Below, one piece after another: positions 23,001-33,900 of a stretch of 64,000 nt of DNA. The stretch covers positions 1,598,075 through 1,662,074 of the forward strand of contig ML133395.1 of the NCBI GenBank assembly GCA_003864495.1, in the 5' to 3' direction. The position numbers and the translations under genes are program-made. Below the pieces are notes generated by a model. It made no database searches. It saw only the letters and a list, made by a program, of their open reading frames with translations, and was not told the origin of the DNA. How positions within the stretch are numbered: position 1 is the first letter of the stretch; the number at the start of each line of letters is the position of its first letter. The stretch comes from Nemopilema nomurai. Taxonomy: Eukaryota > Cnidaria > Scyphozoa > Rhizostomeae > Rhizostomatidae.

Positions 23001-26000
23001 AATGAAGCTAGCTTTGCTATTGCGACCATGTTGCATGATTCGGGTCCCTAAATAAGAGCCAACTACATAAATCGATACATCAAGGGGGATCCTGACTGAC
23101 CGCCAATCACAAGAGGACAACTTCCAGCTCACCCTTGCACTCTTGTTGTTCATCGTTCCATAGTTCTGGTCGAATTCTTTCTCTCCCTGCCTCTGGAAGT
23201 CGTCGTATTCGGAGAACGTACCAGGCTCGTAATCTTGGAAGACGTCTTCCTCTCCAGCCTCTGAAAAGTGACAAGATGATTTGTCCAGTTGTGGATCTTA
23301 ATATGGCCATCTGAAGGATCGTCCAGTATTATGACCCAGGTTCATTAGAGGGTCAATTGGGGGCCACTAATTAAAATTGAAACAATACCCATGTCAAATA
23401 GACTCAGCGTGTTTTATCAATTATCAATTATCAATTACTACCATACGACAGAAAAGTTAAACTTACTTAGTCTTTCTGCACCTTCTGGGGTTATAACAAA
23501 CGTCATGATTTTTGCAGGGCCTTGTCCACGTGGTTTTGCGACTTGCTTTAACCAGACGACCTTCTCAGGACCAGTGTAGCCAAGAAGTGCAAACGAGCCT
23601 TTCGTTCCAGTGTCGCTATCCTCATCTGCTCCGACTCGTATAAGTGCCTCTCTGACTTCGCCCATGCCTTCACCTACGCAGAACAGGCATCGGTTAATCA
23701 TCGGCATCATAAGCAAATAAAGCTGGCAATAGGAGCCGTCACTGCAATCTTTTCTGGAAATACTAGTTACAATGAGTGAAGTGGAATTTATAATTTTGGT
23801 TATGGAGAGTGAATTAGCAATTTGAAGCGCCAGAAACAGTAAGTTATTACCGCACCATCAACATTAAGAGCTTACTGGAGACCATTGGTATACGGGAAAC
23901 ACTGATGGATAAGCAATATCTTTAATCCTTCTATGTCCCCAAATGGTAATAAATCTTGAGACAAACAAGGCTCTTACCAGTGGCTTCTAGCGAAGAGACA
24001 CAGACCATCCTTTCGCTTGGCAGATCGTCCAGGAACTGCGCCATCTTTTGTCCTTCGGACCTGCCGCGAGTTGGATCTGCCGTGTCGAAGTTCTTCGACA
24101 TGAGGTAGTTTCCACCGGCGTCCAGAATGACGACATTCATGCCACGCGCCATGGGGCTTCGTTCTATTGCGTTGATTTTTATGGACGCGATTCTAGCGTA
24201 GCCTGGGTCGTCTTGGCCTTCTGATGAGATCTCCACCTTTATTTTGCCTATGTTTTTGGGAAGAGGGTGTTTGTCAAAACCATTTAAATGCTTAATAATT
24301 CAAACTGTTTAAAACTCAGTGACAGAAATTCTAAACAACGAATAACTGCATCACCAGCATTGCTATCACCAGACACTTAAACAAAATTTCGCAAACAGCG
24401 AATCCGCGTACCTTGGTCAGCGGCGGGTGTGTTTATCATGTCCGCCACCATTGCTGGTCCATGATAGCGAGGCCGGGTAACCTGGGTAACCCAGTTTTTC
24501 GTATGGTGCGCTCCTTTGAAACCTGCGAAGGCCCATGAGCCTTTGAAGCCTGGGTCCATTGGCTCCACAGCACCGAGCTTCTTCAGAGCCGCTTCCGCCT
24601 TCTCAACTCCTTTTCCTGGAAATGCACGAATCAGTTTAGCGAGGGGACAGTTTAACGAGATGCTATTTTTCAGTTGAAAAAGCGAAACATCAGCTTATTT
24701 CCCAAAGCTAATTAAAGAAAACCTTTAAAACATGAAGCTGAACCAGCGCATGAAAATTAACAGCCCAGATGTGCAACAATATCTCGACCTGATAAAACGT
24801 GTTACACCTTATAACGATGCGTATCAAAAGAAAAAAAAGCGGAGGTCCGTTTTGATTCATACAACCCCGAACAAGTGCCATGTGACGTACAAAATCAATA
24901 AAATCAGTTTAGGGTAAATGGCGAGTACTGACCTGTAGTGTCCTGAACTGCAATGAGGGCGATGTGTTCTTCGGGGATGTCCTCCAAAAACTGGGCCATG
25001 GCCATTCCCTCAGTGGCCTCGGTCGTGTTGAAGGATCTTGTGGCAACAACATTGCCAATCTCGTCAAGGACAACAACGTTGTGGCCTTTCCGCTTCGGAC
25101 AGCATTCAATTCCGTTGACGATGATGGACGCCTCTCCCTTCACGCCAGGGTCATCACCACCCTCACTGTGAATCTCAAACTGCACTTTACCTTTAATAAA
25201 AAATTTAAAAGCACTTAAAACATTGCAGGCACAACTTCTAGCGAGATTCTTTTTGGCAAAGTTTGGTGTTTCTCTATTCGTCTTTTAACCCTCTCATGTT
25301 AATGTCAACTATAAAGGACGCCAGCCTAATAATCAAGATTATTGCGTCATATTGGATTAGCAGAGGTGGTCAATGAATAAATGTGCACTGACTTGAGCTC
25401 AGATTACGGTTTGCTCGAGCTTGAATTAGATGAACAGTTTTTTTATTTAATTTCTGATTTAATTTGAATAGCTGATTCGGATTAGCAAAACGAGCCCTTT
25501 ACAAAAAATTGGTTCTTACCTCCAGCCTTCAACTGTTCGTAGGCAGCCTTTTCTCTCTGCCTCGTTTGAGCATCGGCCAATGACGTCAGCAGGGTTCCTT
25601 GCTCCTCCATCTCATCTTCTTCTTCAAATTCTTCTTCTCCGGGTTTCTATTTTGCCAAGCAAAACATAATGGAATTACAAAGAGCTGGTCAACAGTAGGG
25701 TAATGCAGATAAGCTCTACAAAAGGGTGCAACATATTTACCCTGCCTCATAAGGAAACGGAGATAATTTCGTCTTTAGAAGCAATGTAAAAAAAAAAGTC
25801 AATGGATTTCACAAATCTCCAGCTGACGTTTTAATGCATGCATATTGGTGGCAGTAAGGTGGTCTTCTAGCTGATTTTCACGGAATGTGGCCAGCAAACA
25901 AAACGAACGCATTTTGCCCCCCTTTTATATACCATGACACAGAGAGCCTCTTCGAATTACAAACAGCTTAGGAATTGATTGCACCGATTGGTCCTAAAGG

Positions 26001-29000
26001 CTGGAAGGAGTCAAAACATGCATTCTAAATAGATCACTAGAAGCATGGGTTAAAAAAGTGCTGGCATTTAAACGTAGGCGAGATCAATAGAGTTGCCTAA
26101 AAACTGCAATAAAAACGCCACATACCTTTTTCATCATGACAGCCCGTCTTATGTCTCTAATGCCTTCGTATATCTAGAAATGAGGAAGCAGGAAGTGAGC
26201 CAAGGAGCAATGTCATGACGAAAGAAAATCCTTGGCACAAAAACTCATTATATAGCCAAACACGTTTGATTCCTGGAACACTTACGAGGGTGCTTTGAAA
26301 TCAGTTACTCGTAATGCAGCTGAAACAACACACAGAACAACCTATGATTGGAAAAAACATGGACGATAATAAAGTGTTCTTACCAGCCTTGATGCATCTA
26401 TGAAAGCATTTTCATCGAACTCTGCATTCGGGTCCGTATTCAAAGCATCAACCGCTGTGTCGACGTACTCTGCAAACTGCGGCATAACTGAAAGGAGTGA
26501 AGCAAAAATCATCCTTTTGTGGAAAAAATTACAAACGGGGCAGAGATTTTCGAAACGAAAGGAATCAACCATCTTTCCATTCAAATTCAAGCATTGTATT
26601 TAAGCGACTTTGCACGAATCCAGGTACACAATCAGCCTAGGAGACATTTATTGATACTCACTGCTCTCTCTCATAATGTGAACCGCTCTTTGGACAGTTT
26701 CGGTGTACGGGCCGGCCTCGTAGTTCTCCATTTCAGCGGAAACGACGTTGTCCACTCGAGCCACGCGGCCACGCACTGCGCCCGCGGTTCTGTCAAGCGT
26801 CTCTGGGTCTCCATGCTGCAGAGCTTCGATGCACTTGTTCACGTCCTCCAAAATATGAGCCTCTGCAGTAGAAAGACAGTAGGTAAAAGAACTGGCTTGT
26901 GTTATCATATGACTTGGAAGCATCAACCACCAATAATTTAGCAATTAACAACTCAACATAAAGTATAAAATTATAGGCCGGGTCAGAGCATAGCCATCTA
27001 ATGTCGATATTTCTCTAATTACCTTTTATTAACAGTAGCACCAGCATGTAGCATTATCTCTGGTGTAGAATTATTGGAAATGTGAACCTGAGCATTTGAA
27101 TTCGTTAAGCTATTTTTGTTGTTGTTGTATACAGCAAAAATAAAAACAAACTATACTTGCCCGAGACAGCAAGGAAATCGTCAATCGTTGTGATATCATC
27201 CACTGCTTCTGTCAACACTTTCACTTGATTGATCCACGCATCCCTGAACACATCCATGTTCTCTTTGGCGACCTTACTTCTTGGTCTTGCGGCCAAAGTG
27301 CGGGCGGCATTGATAACCTGATCGAATCGAAGCAAGAAGGGTAATTGAAACAAGAAGGGTAATTGAAACAAGAAGGGTAACAACATAATCGCCTGCTTGC
27401 TTATTCAAAGCAGAAACCAGTTCACAATGTTCACAATGAAAGAGGTTCACAATGGTCCTTCTCCAGAAACGCCCTGAATTGACAATACATTACTGATACG
27501 AAGGTTTTTCTAAGACGAAGTAAAAACCTAAAAGCTGGAATTCGAGATTGGTAATCATATCATGTAATGCAACTAGACCTGAGAACTACCTGTGGACACA
27601 ATGAGTGGAGTTGGCTGGCAGCAATCCGCACCATTTTCACACCTTCAACGTTGTTCGACATCGAGCAAGCAAGATCAGCAACCTGTGCACAGAAAACGTG
27701 TAAACAGCTTTTAATTGGAGAGGCTTCAGAATACACGAGCAGAAGGAGCATAAGAACAATATATATCACGGGGATGTTTCTCGGGCAGTTTGTAGCACGT
27801 AGCGTATCAATATATGCACTAAACAGGTGTTACATGTAGCACGTAGCATGTGACAAGCCCGTACCTCTTCTAGTTTTGCAGCATGCTCAGTAAAGACAAC
27901 GGCACATTCTTCGACCTCTTTCTCGTTTCCAGCTTCGGCAGCCTCGATCAGAAGCATCAATGGCACATTTGTTTCCAAGAACGAGTCCGACACATGGTCA
28001 ATAACAGCTTTCCGCAACTACGAGATGTTTATAACTGATCAATCAGAAATTCAGACATCCAAGGTATGAAGAGCAGGAAAATCTAAAAGCATACTAAGTG
28101 GCTAACTCAAAATAAGGCCTTGTGGCAATATACGGATCTAAATGGACCCTTGTCCCGTAAGCTGCCTCTGAAAACACTCAAATGTAAATAGTTAGCGGTG
28201 CGATAAAGCTAACTGATAGAAATTTTACTTCATGCAAAAATATACTACATGAGAAAAATCACAAGCCATTTGACTGGGTATGCCCAATGTTGAATTAATT
28301 AAGGATCAATTTGCCTCCCAACCTGTTTTCCAAGATCTTTGGCTTTCTTTTCCAACTGGCTTTTCGCACCATGCACATCATTGGGTTTTCCTTTGGCCTG
28401 AATAGCAATTGAAAACTATAAACATTCATGTTTACTGCTTTACTGACTTTATTTGTTTCAATCTTCGGTTCTCGAATTCCTTGAAACTAGAAACCACCGA
28501 AAGAAAATGTTGTTAAATGGCCTAGTTTCCTATCAGCAACTGAATAAAAATGTTCCTGTTATAGGAAATAGCCTGTTATTAACCTGAAAACAAAGTAACG
28601 AATATTCTTCACGAAAAGAAAAAGTTTGCTATGCATTTAAAAACAGTGGTGCAACTGACATGTTTCATGTACTCGTCCATGAGATTCTGAAGGGCCTGCT
28701 TGACATTGTTGCACTCGGCAATCAACTTGTCATGTGTACCATCACGTGTGCAGGAAGAATCGGCCAATCGCGCAGCGCCGGCGAGAAGTTCATCCAACTG
28801 CTTCTCCAGCTCCATTCGTGACGTCTTCTCTTTGAAATCGGCTGGCTTTCTGTTTATCATTGCCTACCAGGATATATGAGGAGCTAATCAAAAATTCCGC
28901 TAACAATATAATGCTGAATTAAATTTTAAGTATCTTTTAGCATATTCCTTGAGCATCTTTTTATGAATGGGAGCAGCTCTAGCTTTATTAAGACAATCGT

Positions 29001-32000
29001 ATAACATAAAACGGATATTTTTACTTCCAGTGGGTTAGCCAAAATAAAAAAGGCAGACTAATCAAAAGCTCTACTAGTCATTAAATAATTTTCAAACATA
29101 TTATGAACATATCAAGAAAACAGGGAATTAGGAGTGTGATAGGGAAAATGGGGAGATTTCAGCATTGTGTTGTACACCATTTGTTAAAAGCAGTTTGATA
29201 GGTATAAAATGCAATTCCCTATGTTTAGCATAGATTCGAAACTGGCCAAGTGAAATCCTTGAATTAAAAAATGCAACTTCAGTAGAGAGATCACCTAATC
29301 TCTTTCTAGAATCCCTTTCTAACTGCTTTTTATCCAATTTAAAAAAGGGTAATCGACCGGAAAAATTGCTAACTGCGAAACAAAAACTGATAGACAAGGA
29401 GGGCATATTGCCTAGAACATACCAACAAATCTGTGAGGGCTCTAGCCAAAGCTCCAGCTTGTTCGAATGGAGACGGAGAACTCTCGCCCACGGCTTGGGC
29501 AACTCCAGATATCGCCTTCACAGCGTCACTTATCTGCTTCATCACAAAATCCCTGTTATTCTTGGCTGATGCAACCTCTGGATGCCTTACAAACGCCTGG
29601 TAGGATGAACGTACAGAAATGTCAGGTCATTCATAACTATGCAAAGTGGCACAGTATAGGAGGCACGCTATAAGTGATCCCCTCCCCATTCTAGCTTGCA
29701 GTCTTTCATCTAATTGCATAAACACATCGCACCTCCATGAAACTAATCAATAATGCAAGATTATCCAACTTATTTGTAATTAATTGATAATTGATAATTA
29801 ATTGATTAACTAAACCAGAACTATAATCATATTGCTCCCACATTTCCAGTTGACCCCGCAAGTTGCAAATATGTTTATTTGTTTCAACCTACACACATAT
29901 TCAAAGTCATACACTTAACTTTTTCTTTTTATATTGTTTAATTTTCTGTGCAGTTTCTTTTTATATTTGAACCCCTCTAACCCACAAATTAATCAATTTT
30001 GGAAAACAGTATCATACACCCTCAAATAAACAAAACACAAGGTGTAAAAACGTACCTTGGATGTTGTAAGCAGCATTCGGCTTGATTTCTTCAGTGTGGC
30101 TCTAGCAGCCGCCATTTCATCCTTCTTTCTTGGATCTTTCAGGTCCTGATGAAAGAAACCATTCATATTACATGAAATATAAAGCACTGAGCTGCTTAAT
30201 GGGAAATGGGAAAATAGCATCTTTCCATGCAAATCATAGTTACTGGGTATTCTAACTAAAGATGGGCACATCTTAAACATTTTGCCAAAACAAAATTTAC
30301 TGCTAAATTTCAAGGCTAGAGTGTGCAATGGGCTCATTAATGATTACTTCCATTGGAATGAATCACAATCTACTTAATGATTGCAAAGCTGTATGTCAAA
30401 TATTTTTCCCATCACAATCACAACCTTTAAAATTGAAGAATCCTAACTAGCTATCATTCAGGTTTAAAAAAATTCTTGAAAATATAATACATACAGCTTG
30501 TCGAATACCAGATAGCTTTGCAAGTTTCATTAAATCATCTCCATAATTCTTGAAGCTTTTCAGCAGTTCATCTGTATTCTCAGCACCATCCAGTTCCTTC
30601 AATCTTTTTTCAACCTTGAGCCATGGAAGAGTTCACAATTAACAAAGAAAACTACTTCAATTAGCATTTAGCAAAACAATCTGCAAAACCTATTATCTCT
30701 CAACTGGGTCATGGATTGTTGGAAAAGGTTAGGCTATTTAAAAGTCTGACAAGATTTCAACAAGTTGATTGAGAAATCAAAACGGACTAACCATTTTCAA
30801 AGTGGCAAGGAGCCTGTAAATGTCAGCCATGTCTGCAACACACAGCAACCTTGTGACAGCAGCAAGGAGAGCCCTGGCAGCTCTTATCATTACACTTCTT
30901 TTTCCTGATGAACATGGATCAGCAGCAAAATCATTAGAGGCTGCCCTCATTGTGTCACCTTCAAAATGCAAAACAAAAATGGTTACAAGACATTCCCTAG
31001 CGCTTTTTCAAGTTTTAAAGCCTTCAGGCCAATTTGTTGGCGCCTTGGTGTACTAGTTTTCTAAAAAACTATTCAGAAATCTTACAAGAAACAATAGATG
31101 ACAAAGGCTGTACACAGTGGGGAGCAGAAGACAGTCACTCCAAATCCCCCCACCTCTCCTAGAAATTTTCAAAATAAGGTTTTCGATAAGGATTTCCGAA
31201 GACAAGCTGAGCCCCCCCTGTACCAGAAATTTTGTGTACAGCTTTGTATATGACAAATCACAATATTCAATGCAAATGTTGATGTTGATTTTGATGAAGA
31301 GTACCACAAAATGAAGGTTTAAGGCAATTCCTATTGAATAGCCATAAAGAGCAGAAATTAGGTTGTGTCAGCATCTTTTCATTTGGTTTATTTGCAAGAA
31401 TTATTTATTGTAATTTACACTTAAGGAACAATCACGGTTGGAAAAACAGGGGTTTAAACTTATGAAGGGGTGCGATCTCTTGAACAGATAAACCTGTTAA
31501 ACTGAGACTTAAATGTAGCTTATCTTATCTTTCATCTCCTATCAACTTTCCATAACTGTAAATCTTGGAACTGATCAAAGTTGATACAACTAATTGACAG
31601 ATAGGATGTTCTATTGCCACAATCATAAGCAATTGCAGAGATTCCTTCATAACAAAATAAATCAAATTACCAGCAGATCTGGCCTCTTTGCATGCTTCTT
31701 GCATTGGCTCTCTAATTTCTGGAAAGTCACTTGCAATACTCTCACCCACAATAACCAATCTTTCTGTGGCATCATCAATTTCTTTTGCCAACTGATTGGC
31801 TTTCTTTGATTTCCCAGTCTTGGATTTCCTTTGATGATTAACCAATGTTGTAACCTGCAATTTTCAAGGAAACCTCATCTAACTATGAAACAAACTGTTT
31901 TGTTAACACATTCCATATCAAAAGATTTCCTTTTGTATTTCTCAACAGTCATTGTATGAATTCCAAGAGATATGTATTCTTAAAATGAAGAATGCAAATT

Positions 32001-33752
32001 CAATGACCTTTATCAACAGACTTTTCAGGTGAGCCGTTCAAGGAAGCACAATGCAACAGTTCTCCTTATTCATGTGAACAACCCAACAAGAACAAGATAA
32101 TTATGAAAAAATACTATAGCAGATGCTGCAAGCTTGAACTGTGGGAATATGAGCTTTGCAATAAAAAGAACAATAACATATTCCAGGAAAAGTTCGAAAA
32201 ACAATATGCTTCAAAGGAGATTGGTAAACTGCTTTCTGGTCAAAAAGGCTAATCCAGAGTGGAATGTTTTAGAACAATATCCTCTATGACAAGAGCTGGT
32301 TATAGTTTATGCTCAGATGAACATTGATAACTTGACAAACTAGTATGTTAATGTATATCCATGGCAAACAGGTTTGTGTAGACAATCAGTCTCATAGATG
32401 GTCTCATATTTTTACAGATCAGTTGTGGAGGGGAAGTAACACTATTTGTTCTATTAAAAAATGTTCCATCTTCTCTTTTTGCATATCAAACAATATCATA
32501 AAAATATTGGGTTGGGTAATAATTTGGCATCAGTTTGGCATCAAGAGTGGAAAGTAAAATGCTTCTGTAAAAGAAATATTCACTTACAAAGCAACAACTT
32601 AAATTGCTTTAAGATACTTTTAAAGCTTCACATTCAAATTAGCTGCTTCTGTTCAAATTACTAGACTTTGTTTTGGGTAGTGCTTTTTTCTTATGTTTTC
32701 CTCTTTGAATATTATCTGCACAAATGGTTATGTGCACAAATGGTTATGTGCACAAATTGATACCTGATGTAAGCTGAATCATAATAAAAATGTTGTAAAC
32801 TAAAAATTTACTTTATCAACATACACAGGCATGCCATCTTTTGTTTATGAAGAAATCAAGAGCGTTTATGTCTTGAAAAGAATCAAATTAATTCTTTGTT
32901 TGGGCTCTTTATTGGCAGCAATAACAAAATAAACTTTTAAGTAGAGATAGGAGTGTTTGAAAAATGATTTTGGCCTATAGATGCCTATATGAACTGTATT
33001 AACAAAATATAAAGCGCTCCTTGCGACAGATAGAAGGCACTGACACCCTCAGGACAAAGTAAATTCAAAGATGATTTGCCCAAAGTATCCTAACCACAGT
33101 TTGAATTCACTTAAAGAAGGTGAAATAACCAATCATATGCGATACGAAGTGAACTAGCCAAGGACTATCTGCGCTATTTTAGGCAAATACAGAAATTGAG
33201 GCCAGCTAATGTATCGTGTACTCGCCCACAAACAACGCTGACATTTGACAGCAATCTGTACACAATTATTGATGCACTCCCAGTTCGTACAAGAACTTTT
33301 AGGCTAAAGATAAATCAATTCAAGTCTCACAAAAAGATTCAGCTATATTGTTGTTTTACAAAGCAACAGAAGCACAGCACTGTATTTATTAATGTCAATG
33401 AGTCATACGTGACAACAAATCATATGGGATTGGCAAAAGGCAGGGCAGCCATCATGAGTGATCCTTCGAGATATAAATTAATCTATTATCCTTTCTACCT
33501 CATAGCCTGGAGATAAATGAATATATGTATCCTTATCATTGGTTTAAATTTAAATGGACTGGATCGCACGTTACGTTAGCCTATTTTTGTATTCAAAGGT
33601 CTAGGCCAGTCATATGCTGTCAACATTACCTGGTGAACGAGAGGCTCTAGCGTTTTCTCGACGCTTCTTGTTCGTATCTCCACAGATTTGGGATCCCATT
33701 TAACTTTTGTTGCTTCGACCTTGAAATCTGTCACAGCAGTAGTAGTAGCCAT
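20038..33752 (-). CDS. Alpha-catenin with two inserted ILEI/PANDER domains, complete, 26 coding exons
   Basis: Alpha-catenin links cadherin-beta-catenin complexes to actin. Coding exons in transcription order: 33630-33752, 31671-31854, 30792-30958, 30495-30614, 30056-30145, 29423-29596, 28660-28863, 28323-28397, 27865-28017, 27590-27682, 27161-27317, 26662-26862, 26384-26487, 26126-26173, 25520-25646, 24933-25190, 24412-24615, 23978-24247, 23467-23673, 23133-23260, 22450-22631, 22211-22259, 21847-21903, 21020-21154, 20593-20700, 20038-20181. They total 3762 bp, or 1253 residues plus stop, with phases consistent throughout. Hallmarks are KWDPKSVEIRT (N-terminus), AADPCSSGKRSVMIRAARAL, LADSSCTRDG, VIDHVSDSFLETNVPL, DDITTIDDFLAVS and MENYEAGPYTE. 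The actin-binding domain (residues 1030-1253) has VSKWDD, DLLAYLQRIALYSHQL and SWKMKAPEKKPLI. Usual metazoan length is about 900. The extra 313 residues (about 674-986) are two ILEI/PANDER domains, described separately. The alternative of vinculin is excluded by these motifs. Confidence 0.95.
23467..24247 (-). CDS. ILEI/PANDER domain 2 of the alpha-catenin gene (exons 18-19)
   Basis: Exons 23978-24247 and 23467-23673 (about residues 828-986) encode a second copy. Signatures are VEISSEGQDDPGYARIASIK, GMNVVILDAGGNYLMSKNFD, MAQFLDDLPSERMVCVSSLE, VREALIRVGA, and GTKGSFALLGYTG, followed by KPRGQGPAKIMTFVI, which parallels the extension of copy 1 and marks the duplicated unit as about 155 residues over two exons. 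Copy 2 is the more diverged. The aromatic W of the S-W-A-F motif is F, and a 4-residue longer loop follows the F-D-T strand. All borders are phase 1, and the next exon (KAGEEDVFQDYEPG) resumes an acidic alpha-catenin linker. Confidence 0.82.
24412..25190 (-). CDS. ILEI/PANDER domain 1 of the alpha-catenin gene (exons 16-17)
   Basis: Two exons (24933-25190 and 24412-24615; about residues 674-827) encode a complete ILEI/PANDER (FAM3-superfamily) domain. Visible signatures in order are FEIHSEGGDDPG, SIIVNGIE, GHNVVVLDEIGNVVATRSFN, MAQFLEDIPEEHIALIAVQD, AEAALKKLGA, and GFKGSWAFAGFKG. A conserved extension (TRPRYHGPAMVADMI) follows. The exon enters and leaves in phase 1 and joins the preceding alpha-catenin exon (ending ...YEQLKAG + G) directly. 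There is no signal peptide, and the position of the FAM3 cysteine in the W-x-F-C-G-G-K-G motif is alanine, which fits a cytosolic location. The domain identity follows from the pattern. Any ligand or carbohydrate-binding role here is unknown. Confidence 0.85.
27158..27163 (-). other. GC-AG intron donor in alpha-catenin
   Basis: The exon reading ...DDFLAVS must end in TCG G and be followed by the donor GCAAGT (27160-27155), because only then does the next exon (AG|AG GCT CAT ATT) continue as ...VSEAHILEDVNK, which matches the alpha-catenin family (VSENHILEDVNK). The nearest GT donor, two bases later, breaks the frame. GCAAGT is the usual form of the rare GC donor class. Confidence 0.8.
27333..27380. 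repeat. 18-bp tandem repeat in an alpha-catenin intron
   Basis: The unit CAAGAAGGGTAATTGAAA occurs about 2.7 times immediately upstream (in transcription sense) of the acceptor of exon 11. It is a short local tandem duplication. Confidence 0.8.
31855..33629 (-). other. First intron of alpha-catenin
   Basis: This 1.8-kb AT-rich intron contains a small direct duplication (TGGTTATGTGCACAAA twice, about 32725-32760) and nothing else I can support. Other alpha-catenin introns above 300 bp (28864-29422, 27318-27589 and neighbours, 29597-30055, 25191-25519, 20182-20592) show no genes. Confidence 0.65.
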
Positions 33753-33900
33753 GGTACATCACAGTTTACAAATACAATAACGTACGCACTATCAGAAGGT
33801 GCTCAAACGCCTCGTATGTTGACGGAAGGGTGTTTCTCCTAGTCTTTATGATTTGACCAATCACAATCCGGTAATCCGGAGAGTCAACCAATCAGTGTAG
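33753..33900 (-). promoter_or_regulatory. Alpha-catenin promoter candidate with paired CCAAT boxes
   Basis: Two CCAAT motifs, each within ACCAATCA, lie at 33857-33861 and 33888-33892, about 105 and 136 bases upstream of the alpha-catenin ATG and 31 bases apart, close to three helical turns. This spacing is typical of NF-Y-bound promoters. No TATA box is evident. The transcription start is not determined. Confidence 0.4.

Noticed and set aside
23438..25190. ILEI-domain frames as a separate nested gene inside alpha-catenin
   Set aside because: There is no start codon in context, signal peptide or stop, and both outer borders splice in phase to flanking alpha-catenin exons. A separate gene is possible but less economical.
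26519..26941. 140-codon plus-strand frame
   Set aside because: It is antisense to an alpha-catenin exon with clear homology on the minus strand.
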